A stretch of 64,000 nucleotides of DNA, from the NCBI GenBank assembly GCA_015956445.1, contig WIUZ02000008.1:434001-498000 (forward strand), given 5' to 3'. Below the pieces are notes generated by a model. That model ran no database searches and was not told where the DNA came from. It worked only from the letters and a program-made list of their open reading frames with translations. The translations under genes were made by a program, and so were the position numbers. The DNA is from Thelephora terrestris (taxonomy: Eukaryota > Basidiomycota > Agaricomycetes > Thelephorales > Thelephoraceae). Positions 31,050 through 42,566 of this stretch are shown here, piece after piece; positions within the stretch are counted from its first letter, which is position 1, and every line of letters begins with the position of its first letter.

Positions 31050-33820
31050 AAGAAAAAAACCCATCAATACCCCGCACGGGGGTCCAGGGGCAGGGAAGGG
31101 GAACTTACTAAGACGACGGTATATCGACTCGATCAAGAACTCTCGTATCGAGTTAAGCGGAACGCGAATCGGCCCGCCTTCGTGCACGTCGACCTTGCTC
31201 AGAACGTGGTAATGCGGAACGCTAGCAACAACAGCGCGGAGCGATCGTAAGCGCGAGATCTCACGAAAGGCACAAGCGTTGAGACTCACATGTGGGTCGT
31301 CTGGAGTACCGCCCTCCTGATCTCATTTATCGTTTCGGACGAATTCTGATCACCAGGGTTTTCCAGTGAGCAGATCTTCGCGATGATCTCCTCGATATAA
31401 GGTTTGAAACGACATCAGCACCCTGGAGTAAAAGTGGCTCGTGGGAGGGTAGCGACTCACGTTGACTTCAAAGTCTTCGCGGAAACCAATATAGTACGTT
31501 ACGCCGTAGAAGCCTAGAAGTAGCGCAGTTTCAGCGTGCATGCGGGAGCGATGGAATGCCGTTCGTGCGGAGGGACCCTAGGAGCCGGAAGGACACAAAC
31601 AGACGATAGTATCTATCAGGATGCCATCAGCACGCTCCTCGGCGCATTTGAACACCACAGGTCGCAAAGACTTACGACGACTTGAGGAAGCGCAGGCCAC
31701 TGCCTAATAAACCCAATGAAAGGATGCGGCACGCTCTTCCCAGACGAATGAGACATCGAAGCGGCAACAAGATACGATGGGCCTCACCGTCCAAGAAACC
31801 AAAGACCACGAAGAACCCGACCGCAACAATCACTGGCAGACGTTTGACGTAGACCATCTGGACCGCGAGGAGCGTGGTTGTCGTGAACATCACAGTTGCA
31901 ACAGCAAAGCTGGCCGGATAGGTTAGCTTGTTGAGTACGGGGGATGAACGCGCAAGAACTCACCCGTATGCGTTGGTAAGGGTTTCGGAGTTCTTGAATG
32001 CCACGACGAAGACGATGACTGCGATCATCACTGGAAAATGAGTCAAGACAAAGGGTAAAATCGACGCAACGGAAGTTCACGAACGAATCCAGTTGAGTCC
32101 TGTGGAGAAATGAGGACCAACGGCGACCAAAGCCAGTCGCACCAGTTACGAACCTTGAATCTTCTCGGAGGTGTGCTTGATACGGATGCTGACAAACGGT
32201 TGAGCTGAGGGAAGGGCACGTTGGGTTCGGGCGTACTCACGGTGGGAGACTCTTCGCGTTCACAAGTTGTTGCACCAGACTGAAAGTGGAGGTGACCATG
32301 GCTTGGTAAACGGTGAGCTGAATCACCGGTGAGCACGCGCGCGTACTTTTCCGAAGGCGAAGAGCTCACAGTTGCGAGGATCCCGAAGATGTAGACAATC
32401 CTTGGGGAACGTTAGCTGGCTCTCTGACATGACTACAGCGGCTACGGACCAGAAAAGAGGTCCGTTCGAGCTTCCGGGAATCGTCGCATAACAGATGTTG
32501 TTTATAACCGCCTCACCGTCCCTGATCATCCGAGCCCCTTGCCCAAGGTACGCTAAAATAAGGTTGGGGAAGACGAATGCGGGGAAGGATGGCTGTGGGG
32601 AGGTGAGCTCTGGCCACGAAGCCTCACGAGGAGATCACGAACCTGGATGGAGAGCATGTTGAACTGGCCAAGACTGTGGTCAGGGATGATTAGCCGACGC
32701 TGACCCGTAAAAATCCCCTGAACACCTACCTCGCAAACATCGCCTCGCAACCAGTCAGGGCCAAGAGAACACCGACAAGATCCGTGAATCTCTTGGTGCG
32801 TACGAAAACTAGGGAAGGGTTCGACACGGTGATTGTAGGGAATAGCATACAACGTACACATTACCGCACGGGAGGGGTCAAAGGCGCGGAAGATACCCGG
32901 ATGAGCGGTGATGTTCACAATTCCCGTTACACCAACAGCCAGATAAACAGGACTAGATGCCGGGATAAGACACGCGTTTGGGGCGAGGAATGGAATCACT
33001 CACCGGGCGAGAACGCAATACCCAGCCTTTCCGTGCCCAGAGGTTGTATCAGGAAAAAGGGCGTGAGGAGAGCCTGTTACGGTCTTCAGTGAGGTGAAGC
33101 GGGAGCAATAGAGGGATACTGACCAAGGAAATACCCGTAACACTGCCGGCGGTGCAAGGCTTCGTTCCGGTCACATTTCTAACCGGTTCCGTTGGCCGTT
33201 GTTGGCTTGGGTGCGTCACAAGAGGTCACAGGCCGGTTATCTATCCCGATGAAACTTGATCAATCCCGCCTTCCAGTGTCTATTTGCGACCGGGCTGACC
33301 ATGGCTAATGGTATCCTCACCCCTGCCGTCTCGGTCACAAGCGCTGCGGCTGGTATCGCCGTTTCGGAGACGGATCTCGTCTTGTAGGAGCTGTCGCCGG
33401 TCAAGACGCGATCGCCGTCGATGTCCTCGCGGGGAGGTGGGAACAAGCCCTGGAACAAGGCGAAACTTCCTCCTTCTCCTTCTCCAGTACCAAAGTGCAG
33501 GTAGATGAATGCCTAAGATTCGTTGTCAACTGGAGATCCCCGGACTGAATACGGGGTGTGCTCACGTATTTCACCAATGGCAACAGAGTCATAGACCATA
33601 TAATCGCGCTGAGCACTCCGATCACGTCCTCTGGAGGGGGAGCCGGACCATTGGGTAACCAAACACTGTTGAGGACGTACAGAGGGGAAGTTGCGACGGA
33701 CGAGTGGATCACACCTGCGAAGGAGATCAGTGATCGACAGGAAAAAAAAAGAGAGAGACGCCAAAACACTTGCCCAAGGTCATGAAAGACAATGCGAGAA
33801 GACCAAAGCCACAAGCGGTA
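31050..33820 (-). pseudogene. HAK1: HAK/KUP potassium transporter gene with an inverted exon
   Basis: The HAK family imports K+ across the plasma membrane with high affinity. Exons in order on the minus strand: TSPLYVLNSVW and PPPEDVIGVLSAIIWS (33.7-33.55 kb), FALFQGLFPPPREDIDGDR and LTGDS (33.46-33.39 kb), VNITAHPGIFRAFDPSRAVM (about 32.93-32.85 kb), VRTKRFTDLVGVLLALTGC, LGQFNMLSIQ, DGEAVINNICYATIPGSSNG (about 32.5 kb), VQMVYVKRLPVIVAVGFF (31.85 kb), VPHPFIGFIRQWPALPQVVV (about 31.72 kb), GFYGVTYYIGFREDFEVN (about 31.5 kb) and PHYHVLSK..IREFLIESIYRRL (about 31.2-31.1 kb). Introns are short and regular. The exon expected after LTGDS is present but on the opposite strand (33254-33388), which should kill the product. 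The start codon was not resolved. Confidence 0.75.
33254..33388 (+). other. Inverted HAK exon (micro-inversion)
   Basis: The plus strand reads LFATGLTMANGILTPAVSV and on to SETDLVL. This is the signature TMADGxxTPAVSVTSAxxGIA segment of HAK transporters. All neighbouring HAK exons read minus. The exon therefore sits in its expected place but flipped, within roughly 33237-33392. The minus-strand reading of the same bases has no HAK similarity. Either a real small inversion or an assembly artefact is possible. Confidence 0.75.
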
Positions 33821-34576
33821 TGGGGTCTCCTGGTCTGGACCATCCCCTTCTCGAGGGTATCGGCAGTGACACGGGATTCCATACTTCTGTTTGTGAAGGG
33901 ACGGTCGTGGGGATCATGATGATTTTGGGCTGATCAAATGCGGACCGCCAATCACGGACGTAGGGCGTGACTCGCTGAATTAGAAAATTCCATGTTCCTG
34001 GCCTGTGGGAGGGAGGACGAGACATAAAATATCAACGAGCGCATAGTATTTGGAGACCGGACAAGCACGGCATAAACTGCACACATTTGAGACCGGTTCG
34101 GCGTTTTGGAACCCTCTGTGCAAGAGTTGAGGGTGGATTCCGAGGGTGAATTCCTGCAATGCCAACGCCAACCGTTTGCTGTCTTTCGAGTAGTTCCGCG
34201 GGGTCTCCGATGCGCCGACGCCGGTGCAGCCAAGCGGTACCGGCCGACGGTTGCAACGGCCTGAAAACGCGTCGGAGTCAATCCAAGCAATCGTGTATAT
34301 CATAAAGGGGTACCAACGTCGCGCAGCGACAACCGATTCGACCAGACAGCACGAAAAATATCACTGCTGTTCAGGAAAGGGTTGACGAGATTGGTTGCTG
34401 GGTTCCATTCGACTGTAAGGCGGAAATAGGCTCAAGAAGTCGAGGAACGTACCCAAAGAGGAACGCACCCAAAGATATCGATATCGCCGTGCTAGCAAGA
34501 CGTGCATCTTTTCGTCCCACAGTTCCGCGGGGGCTGGATATATCGCGCCCTCGGCATGCTGGAGTGGTTGCCTCCG

Positions 34577-34720
34577 AGTTTGCATGTTGAGGAAGATGTC
34601 GGGAAAATGTTGGGACGTCGTGTACCAATTGTTAGGATCGCTAATATCATCTATCATCGCGATGAGATACATTTACAAAGGCCCTACCCTCGTCGCGATG
34701 GCCTCCACAAATCCTGCGTG
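34577..34720. repeat. Shared 130-bp segment, copy 1
   Basis: The sequence from GAGGAAGATGTCGGGAAAATG to GGCCTCCACAAATCCTGCG recurs at 41758-41885 in the same orientation, with a few substitutions and small indels. It includes GACGTCGTGTACCAATTGTT and CCCTCGTCGCGATGGCCTCC. It lies next to the permease fragment here and next to an LRR-like fragment at the second site, so it is probably a short dispersed repeat or a duplicated exon border. Confidence 0.6.
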
Positions 34721-34899
34721 ATGAGCGTAAGCAAGAAGCACCAACACGACAATGCTGATAACCCGAAGGTTGCGGCTTACTTTTTACCCCTCTTCGTTGC
34801 CCCCTGCTCAAAACATCCGCACTAGCAAAGCGCGTGTCGTCTTGCACCTTTTTCTTCCCCGTCCGATGGGTTGTCGGGAAGTGTTGCTTGGCAACCGAT

Positions 34900-35200
34900 G
34901 CCGTTCTGAGTGGTATTGCCCGAGATCCCACGGCTGGATCGAAAGTCTGAAGATTTGTGTCACCGGTTGACCGGTCGCGGAGTGGACCGTAGCGTCCAGA
35001 TCTTGAATTGAAAACAGCGGTCCAAGGATGAGGAACCAACCCAAAATCGTCGAGACACCAACAGCCATGACGATGCCGACCGACCCGGACTTGGCAGCGT
35101 TACTAGTTTCCTCCGTCATCTGCAAATAAGGGTCATTCTCAAAAGCGGTTGTTGCAACGAGGGCCTCGTACGGATGCGCTGGCGTCGAAGCCTGTGAGGG
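34900..35200 (-). pseudogene. Amino-acid/GABA-type permease fragment
   Basis: Minus-strand reading gives an acidic stretch, TEETSNAAKSGSVGIVMAVG, a hydrophobic helix (VSTILGWFLILGPLFSIQDL) and ATGQPVTQIF. This matches the central part of fungal APC-family permeases (xxEET.NA....P.GI....SxxxGWxxxLxxxFSIQD..). No N-terminal helices upstream and no clear helices downstream were found, so this is a fragment of a plasma-membrane transporter gene. Confidence 0.6.
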
Positions 35201-35615
35201 TATATTGAGCCATTGGTATAAGTACCGATCATCACGACGTATCCCTTGCTTGCTCGAACACTTCAACCAGGATCGATCATCACCGGTGTTATCCAGTTGA
35301 ACAATCCATCAAAATGCTGAGTGGTATCTCGAATTAGTAACGGTAGTGTATGCACCGAATAGTACTAGTGTTGTTGGTATGCCGGGCAACGAATCCAATA
35401 AATGGGTGGCTACACCGAAGAGGTTTGAGAAGAAACCAATTTCTCCTTTCCCTACCGCCCTCGATAAGTAGGATCCCGCGGGGTTCGTTCATACAGCAAA
35501 ACCGGTCGACTTTTGTCTATTCAGAAGTATATGAGGTAGCTCTGCAGCAATTCCCTCGTCCCAGTGCAAACCACATCAACTCCAAAACCGGCTGATTGAC
35601 CTCTCGTGCCTATAC

Positions 35616-36415
35616 CTATTTATCGGGATACATTTCAGCGAAGCATGAGGGGTCAAAGTTCTCAGAGTCGTTTGTTGGAACATCACGTCCTCGGGCCTGG
35701 TAAATCGTCGAGAGGACGCTGCAAACCGTGAGATCGCGCTGAGGTAGCCCAACGCTTTCGACGCCGCACTCAGGGCAGACTGCAGCATCCTGGCAGATAA
35801 GCCACAAAGCTAAGCAAGGTCCACACCATACGTGGTGGCAATCCAGGCTATAACCACAGGTGAGCCTCCAAATGCAGGTGTCGTGGTTCGAGACGAGTTG
35901 GCACACCTATATGGGAGGACATAAATATCTAAGCAGAGCTTACATTCGACTCCGTTGCTCAACTCTCGTATGATCTAAAGGGGCATGTCAGCTCACAGCG
36001 TGACCACGGATCCAGCAAGGTCCACAATCTGGTGCACCTCCTGCAGGCCAGTCAGTCAACGAGTCAATAAGACTCAATACACGGTGGACTGTACGTGCTT
36101 CGCGCAATTTGTCTAACGTGGAACTGATCTCGTTTGCAGTTGCAACCTCAGCCTTGAGTTCGGCCCGCAGCCTTTGGATTTTATCCAGGTTGTTTTTGAG
36201 ACCTTCCCGCACAGCTGCGCCCCTGGCAACAGACTCATCGTGCAGCTCTTCTAGCCGAATGAGCCTTTTCGTCAGGGTCTGGTGATCCTGGAGGTGTCCT
36301 TTGGTTTAGCGTCCTGGTCCTCAGAGGGGGTTCCAATGCTCACCTCTCGGAGCTTTGCTAGATGTCCGTTGAGTATGTCGTAGAAGCGCGGGTCGGCAGA
36401 GTCGATCTCGTCCAT
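35616..36415 (-). CDS. RING-finger / coiled-coil protein 1
   Basis: The ATG at 36415 opens MDEIDSADPRFYDILNGHLA, with a GT donor after LAKLRE near 36343. The next exon is a long charged helix (TKRLIRLEELHDESVARGAA, then LRAELKAEVATANEISS) predicted to form a coiled coil. The last exons carry a C3HC4-like RING: YSLDCHHVWCGPCL followed by CPECG. The stop lies at 35616. It is a paralogue of the gene at 53305-54402, with the same order of helix, RING and ASN/PRO-rich end (FDPSCFAEMY against IDPKTFEKLY). The family is probably an E3 ubiquitin ligase type. It seems intact, unlike its neighbours. Confidence 0.6.
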
Positions 36416-36859
36416 CTGAAAAAACCTGGAACGTCGCAACGTTGAACCCCCAAGGGTTCGGAGGGTCCCGGTATAGGGGGTCAGCAGGTGCCTTTCTTCC
36501 TTTCACAAACGATTTCACAAATAACTCCGCTCGACACTTCGAATGATGATCGATATCGATATCGCGTATCTTTTGCGTTACGACTGGGCCCAGGAGAAAC
36601 CGAAAGGATCGCAAAATAGCTGCGATAGGAACGCAAGCTCAGGCAGGGCGCGAAACACATCTGAAGATTAGGGATGTATTTTCAGAGGTGCTGGGGATGA
36701 CAAGGACGATGACGACCAGGAACCTACACACTTTCACCGGAAACAGACCATGGCAAATCGGTGTACATAGAGACTTTTGTGGTTTATTCAAGGGTACAGT
36801 ACTCTCGCCTTTAAGTTCCAGGGAACGAAAAATGGGAGATTGAGACCCACAATCAATCA

Positions 36860-38340
36860 TTCTTTGCAAAAACCCATTCGCAGCTCCCTCGATCCTACTG
36901 ACTGTCTGGTTGTTGAACACAACCATGTCTCTCCTTACCGTGACAGAAGTGCTGGCTAACGGGAAAATGGCATCTGTGACGTACTGTTGCCAGAGGTGGC
37001 AGATGAGGTCAACCGAACGCAAGACTTGTAAAGGTTGCAGAGGAGGTTGTGTTTGCTGGTCAGCGTTTGCGAGGGCAGTCGTGGACCTAGCGTTACAATG
37101 AACTGCCCACCTATAAGATAAGAGACAGAAATGACGCACGTCTCCAGAGCAACTTCGAGGTACGATGTCCCGATAACCTCCGCTAAAACCTCCAATAAAG
37201 TGAAGGTGTGTTTGAGCCTAGCGATCTCAAGATATATCAACCGCCGAGTTCAGATGGATCGGATGCTCCTTACACTTCTTGAGGCGCCGTTAGCTCAACA
37301 CACCTCCCAATGGCCTCTGCATGCCACTTCAGCATCTTCTCCGCCATATCCAGCGTCAACTGTCCGTCTTCCTCCCTCACTTATCCCTCGTTCGGATTTT
37401 CCGATTTCTTTTCGGCAGTGATACTTCCCAGACGCATGAACGCGGCGGCAGCCTGAGCAGAACTCGTAAGAGAACCGGAGCTGGACGTCTGCGTTGCAGC
37501 GGCACCGAGACGATTGACAACTCCGCTCAGCATCAACTTGAGGAGACGGAAAGGGGCGGAACCTACGTGGTATCGAGTGAAAGCGGCCAAATGTCCAGCA
37601 TGTAGGTCACTCAAGCTTTTTCTCTTAGCGCAGTCTCCAACAAGGTCGTTATCGATGCAGATATCACGGAGGAGTGTCCAACCGCCGGGAGGGGGAGGTT
37701 GAAGGTCTTGTTTATATCGGAATCCGTGGGTGACCGAGGGGCCAAGGTGGGGAGCTCGTATACCTTGAGATCCTCGACAAGTGCCGATGTTTGGTGGTGG
37801 ACGAGTTGCAAGATCCGGAGGAAAGCGAGTTCAGATGAAGACGCGATGCGGTTAAGGAGCTGTTCCAGGTGTTGTTGGATCTGTGAGTGGTCGCACATCC
37901 TGTAGCGCATTAACGACGGGGGTCTGCTCCTGTGTCGTTTCAACCACTTGCACGTCATTTCGCCACGACGTTCTCGGATTTTCTCATTGGTAAGGTTGCG
38001 GTGTTTCTCGCGACGTGCTGCTTCGACGATGTTGATCGGTTCGTCGGTGTACGGAGCGTGGAGGCGAGTGCTATCGCGTTAAAAAGTTTCATAGAGTCGC
38101 TCACGTTCGGCAAAGAGATTCTTGACTAAGCAGAAAATGAGTTTCAGCATTTCTGCGGCCACGGCGAGAAATACGACGTCCTGGGGGGTTATGGAAGAAG
38201 GGGACGAGGAACTCACGCCAATCCACGTGCTGGAAAGCACCCTCAAACGTTTGTCCAAACTTCGCTGCGTTCCTCTCGAGCGTTCTCTCGAATATATCTT
38301 CTGCCCTCGATATCCTTGGTCCAGCTGGTTAAAGTCCACT
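36860..38340 (-). pseudogene. SEC10: Exocyst subunit SEC10 fragment
   Basis: SEC10 is a subunit of the exocyst that tethers secretory vesicles at the plasma membrane. On the minus strand in order: NAAKFGQTFEGAFQHVDW (38.27 kb), LRILQLVHHQTSALVEDLKV (37.8 kb), TSSAQAAAAFMRLGS (37.45 kb), LTLDMAEKMLKWHAEAIGRC (37.35 kb), LEVLAEVIGTSYLEVALETC (37.2 kb), VDLICHLWQQYV and VTVRRDMVVFNNQTVSRIEG (37.0-36.9 kb). These match the middle and later parts of fungal SEC10. The N-terminal third and the last part after the EGAAN segment were not found. Since SEC10 is normally single-copy and essential, this is either a truncated duplicate or a gene whose ends I could not read. Confidence 0.65.
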
Positions 38341-38344
38341 GCCG

Positions 38345-40125
38345 TTCTCGTCGACGTTGGCGTGCACGCATGCGTTTATGGATCACCCCGCTGACGTGGA
38401 GTGGTTGGACTTTCATCCGCGGAAGGGGCTTGTTGTAGGAGTCGTTCTATGGAATGTACCTGTCAGGATCGGACGGTGTTGCATCACGTTTTCTTCCATC
38501 TGGAGAGCCGGGAGGGATACGGAGGTTAGTTGGATAAGATGCGCGTGGAGGCGCGGACTCACGAGCTGGTTTTTGATGAGCTGTTTCCATCTCTCGTTTT
38601 CTCGCTTGGCCGCGATCATAGACCCTTATCGCTCAAGTTTCCTCTGCAGCTTGATATCCCCCTGATGGGCACGCCTGAACACATCCAGAGCATGCAGAAC
38701 CTGAGCGAGCTCGTGTGCGTGACTGAAGGCTAGGAACTCACCCTATACCGCAGTGAGTTTGGAGGACGGGAGGATCGTGGAGCCGAGATCTGAAAACGGC
38801 AGTCTTCCGCAATAGAGGCAAGGATGGAGATCACGTGTGCGGGAAAGGTCTGGAGTAAAAACCGGCTAGCCCTCCCTCTCGAAAATGAAGAGAACCGTGA
38901 ACGACGGCGGGTGTTATTGCGAGAGAATCGCCGGGTAGCGAACATGGCGAAAGCTGCTGGAGACACGTCAAGTGAATCTCTGCGGGGTCAAGATTGAGCG
39001 CATACATAAGGAAGGGATTAAACGCGACTTCACACCAACTTCACACCCATCAAAAAAATTCCAGCCCGCATTCACAGCAACGACAAGTGCAATTACAAAC
39101 TGACTAAGCAGATTGGAGGTCGAGTCGGTGGAAAAGATGCTCTCATCGTTGTTGCTATTGCTGTCGTCCTGTATTGTGGCTCGCATTCGCGTGGGTCTTT
39201 GCGTGACCGGAAGACTCGGGAAAGACTTTCAGGCAAGACCACATCAGACGATGGAAATCCGCAACCCTGGAGAACCATTTAGCCTGAAAGCCAGAAGATT
39301 GCGCGGTGGCGAGAAGAAACCCACATTGTCCAGCAATAGACGATCTCTTCGCCGGTCTTAGAAACGGGGAGAATTCTTCTGGAGACGGTTTCCAAGAACT
39401 CGGCGCAAACCCTGTGCATCTCGTTCACGAAGCCAGCTCGTGAACAGACACCTTCGCGCCCTCGAGCTGAAGCCTGCAGCTCGGCCCTGTGGCTAAGAAG
39501 GATACGCCTATACGCCACAGCCAGTTCACAGTGTTCCTGCACTGTAAGACGGCCGTGCATGCCAACCACGTCGCCCTGCAATTCGAAGATGGTGACCGGA
39601 AGTACTGATGTAAGAAGGGAAGTCCTTCAAAGGCGATATTGGTTAGATGGCTCACCATCTGTGTAGACACCCCAGGTCGCGCTTGGGGTCTCAGACCTGC
39701 CCTGAAGTTGACCACACCTTATATCGCCCGAACGGTCGTTCGCAACTCGCGTGATTCAACTCCATCGGTCCCATCAAATTTGAATGCGCTGACTGAGGCT
39801 TCGTCCGGTCGCGCTATTGACCGAGGATGTGAGCGAGAAGTTTGCGAGACTCGTCGCGGTACCTCTGCGCGTTATCTGGCTGATGAATGACAGAAGGGTG
39901 TTCGAAGCCGAAGGAACGACGACGGAGATTTGGCGGCCCAGGAGGGGGTAACTTTACTTGGGAGAAGAAACGTCCTGCGGGCGTGGAGGGAGAGACTTGG
40001 CCACGGGAATCATTGGAGGGAAATGATGGCAGATCAACGTGCAGACTGGATAGAGCTGGCGTGACTGGAGAAGAGGATGTGTATGTGTATCTGTCGAAGT
40101 CTTGAGAGGTAGCTTCCATATGAGT
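38345..40125 (-). other. Unassigned minus-strand coding-like segments
   Basis: Several frames look protein-like but match nothing I know. At 40119-39814 a Ser/Pro-rich N-terminus is followed by RYRDESRKLLAHILGQ. At 39700-39640 the frame gives PGVSTQMVSHLTNIAFEGLP. At 39580-39300 it gives QLQGDVVGMHGRLTVQEHCE and FVNEMHRVCAEFLETVSRRI. They could be exons of one helical protein lying between BSD2 and SEC10. No start or full splice pattern was worked out. Confidence 0.35.
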
Positions 40126-40199
40126 TAAGAGTTACGACTGTTGGCACACCACGAGAAAGTCCGCAGCCAGAAAGCGATAGCGATCGTGTGTTGTTTGCG

Positions 40200-40761
40200 C
40201 AGGGGGTGATGTTATCGCCGCCCCGGGTGTTGACCTGGATCTCGTCACCACCTGACCACTCAGTGTTGATATAGTAGAGTACTTAGTGGTGAACAAACTC
40301 ACCGCGAATCGCAGCCGAAGCAGATGATCCACCCAACCCAAACTGACGAACGTAATGTGAATGTAATACGTTCGCCGCCGTTCTACTAAACCAGTTCCTG
40401 AGACCTCCATGTCTACGTCCTGCAAGATCTACGTCGGTATCAAACGAGGGAACGAGGCCATTGGTGTTCCCGTAATCGTTCGACGCCGCTCGGGTGGGGA
40501 TCCGGGGGGTGGGACGTCGTAATCCACCCGCTCAAAGTCGTACGCCCCTGGGATGGATATTGACGGAGGGTGGTTTCGGGCGGAGAGAGGGGGGGAAGTG
40601 TGGACAGAACGGGATGGGTCCAATGGTTGCGATTCGGAAACGGGGGCGTTGTCGTCATCGTAGTCGAGCTCATCATCCGAACCATCGAAGGCGACGTCGA
40701 GCTCGTCATCGGAGTGCTCTGAGGGCCGTTGGGTAGGCAATGGGGCGTAACGTGCGGACAT
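40200..40761 (-). pseudogene. BSD2: BSD2-like (NEDD4-interacting) protein, truncated
   Basis: BSD2-family proteins are Golgi/endosome membrane adaptors that bring the Rsp5 ubiquitin ligase to metal transporters. The ATG at 40761 opens MSARYAPLPTQRPSEHSDDE, with an acidic region and then GAYDFERVDYDVPPPGSPP, the fungal BSD2 signature including a PY-like motif. The next conserved block (NDYGNTNGLVPSF, then GGLRNWFSRTAANVLHSHYV) is in another frame, so one indel lies near 40495. An intron follows GSSASAAIR. After it the sequence no longer matches and the three transmembrane helices are not found. It is a 5' fragment with one frameshift. Confidence 0.7.
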
Positions 40762-41757
40762 GGGTGATCGTGAGGAACTCAGAGTAGGAAACTTGGAGTG
40801 GGGCTCGGTTGGCCGGTAAGTACGGGGGTTGCCGACTTGAAGGGAGGATCGTGGGGAACAATTACTCTTCGTGATCAAGGAAATAATCTTGAGCCCTCTT
40901 GACCACTGCTCAATTCGTCGTCAAAATAGGCACCGGCTCAGTCACAACCTGTTCCATTCGCAATAGGGGATCCAAGGTGCCCCTTCCAACCTCGATGACG
41001 CTCCCCAAACCCCCGCTCAATCCACCATCAACACAATTCACGATTCCAAGACACCTGCCTTGATCTTTGTGTCAGGGAAGATGGTCGTTACGGGCGCAAA
41101 AATCGGAGAATAACCCGAGGTTTGCATCACACAAGTATGCCTGTATTTTCCTCAAGTTCCCCATTTTTTTGGAGTTCCTGGACAGGTCACCAGTTGAACC
41201 AGAAGTTGGTGCATCTCTGAGCAATTTGTGTATCACGGTCAACGTCGGCCTTCATCGATTCTAATTCCGATCAACGCTGTATAGCAGCGATCGTATTGAG
41301 CTTTATCAAATCAGATGGGAACTCGGCCCCATACGCAACATACACACGGGAGGGTGGGGGTGCGAGCACCACTTAGAAGGGTAGGCGGTGCAACATGCAG
41401 CCATAGAATCAATGGCTGACTTCCATCCACCTTAGGCCGTTTATCACCGGAGCGAGATACGGATCGCGGTACGCTCTGCTCTGATCCCCTTCCTGTACCC
41501 AACTGACGTGTCCATGACATACCTGACCTGGTTCATGGTTTTTTAGCCCTTCTTGCCGTTCTTGGCCAGTGGGCTAGCGTCTTGAACATATCGCGCGCTG
41601 TCCGCACCTGCACCTCCCTTACAAGCGGCAAGATGGAAAGTTCAGATCAGGGATCCTGACGTCTAGCTGAATAGTACGGCTAGCTGCCATACCTCCAAAC
41701 AGTGCCGCTTAGTGTCGACTATTAGTCGGCACGATTTTTCCAGATGTCGTTTGCGTG

Positions 41758-41885
41758 TTGAGGAAGATGTCGGGAAAATGTCGGGACGTCGTGTACCAAT
41801 TGTTTGTAAAATTTCATTTCATCGCGATGATATTAGTTGCGATCCTAAGGCCTTACCCTCGTCGCGATGGCCTCCATAAATCCTG
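41758..41885. repeat. Shared 130-bp segment, copy 2
   Basis: Second copy of the segment at 34577-34720, same orientation. It overlaps the 3' end of the LRR-like frame that follows. The flanking sequences differ beyond it on both sides. Confidence 0.6.
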
Positions 41886-42205
41886 CGTACAAGACCTTGT
41901 ACCAACGTCCCGAACAAGTCCATAGAAAAATGCCGTAGGAGTGGCGATGTCCCTTCCTGGCGTAGGGCACACAATGGCGCAGCCGCGTGGTGGAAGAGCG
42001 AAACCCTCAGGGAGCGTAGGGTTGTCAGGCTGCGAAGAGCCTGCGTGAGGTACTGGTGGGCGCCGCCGTGGTTTTCCACTACCAGGGTCTCTACTCCAGA
42101 TACGTCCAACGATCCAAAGGAACAGATCGCCCGGGCCCCAAAGTCTTGTGTTCCCCCCCAACACGCACCTATGCGGAGGGCGCCGTGAGTCCCGGAGAAC
42201 AACAT
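41853..42205 (-). pseudogene. LRR/F-box-like protein fragment
   Basis: The minus-strand frame includes GSLDVSGVETLVVENHGG, LTQALRSLTTLRSLRVSLF and SPLLRHFSMDLF. Regular Leu spacing is typical of the leucine-rich half of the large fungal F-box family. There is no F-box upstream. It ends within the shared 130-bp segment. It is probably a gene end or a fragment. The family call rests on pattern only. Confidence 0.4.
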
Positions 42206-42566
42206 GAAGCACTCGCTTTCTGATGAGCATTGAAACCATATGCTCTCCGGTGACTTTATACTGGGGATGAGGTCGTGGCGAGGGGGGATAGTAAGTGCAA
42301 CGAGATCTGTGCCTGACCCGTGGATGTGTACTGATAACTTGAGAATGACTCTAGAGGGAAGCGATAAGTGGACAAGGAGACCATGAGAAGTATCGGATGG
42401 TGTCAGCGGTTGTCACTCTCTGGGGAGGCGAGTTCGGACGCTCCCGTATGAACTGATAAAATACATATAACAAATGCACGTGCGAGTAAGTAAGCTGAGA
42501 AGAGCATAGAGAATCGAATCGTATACGACTGTTAGACTCGTGAGCTAAATGGTTAGTGGGGCGATA

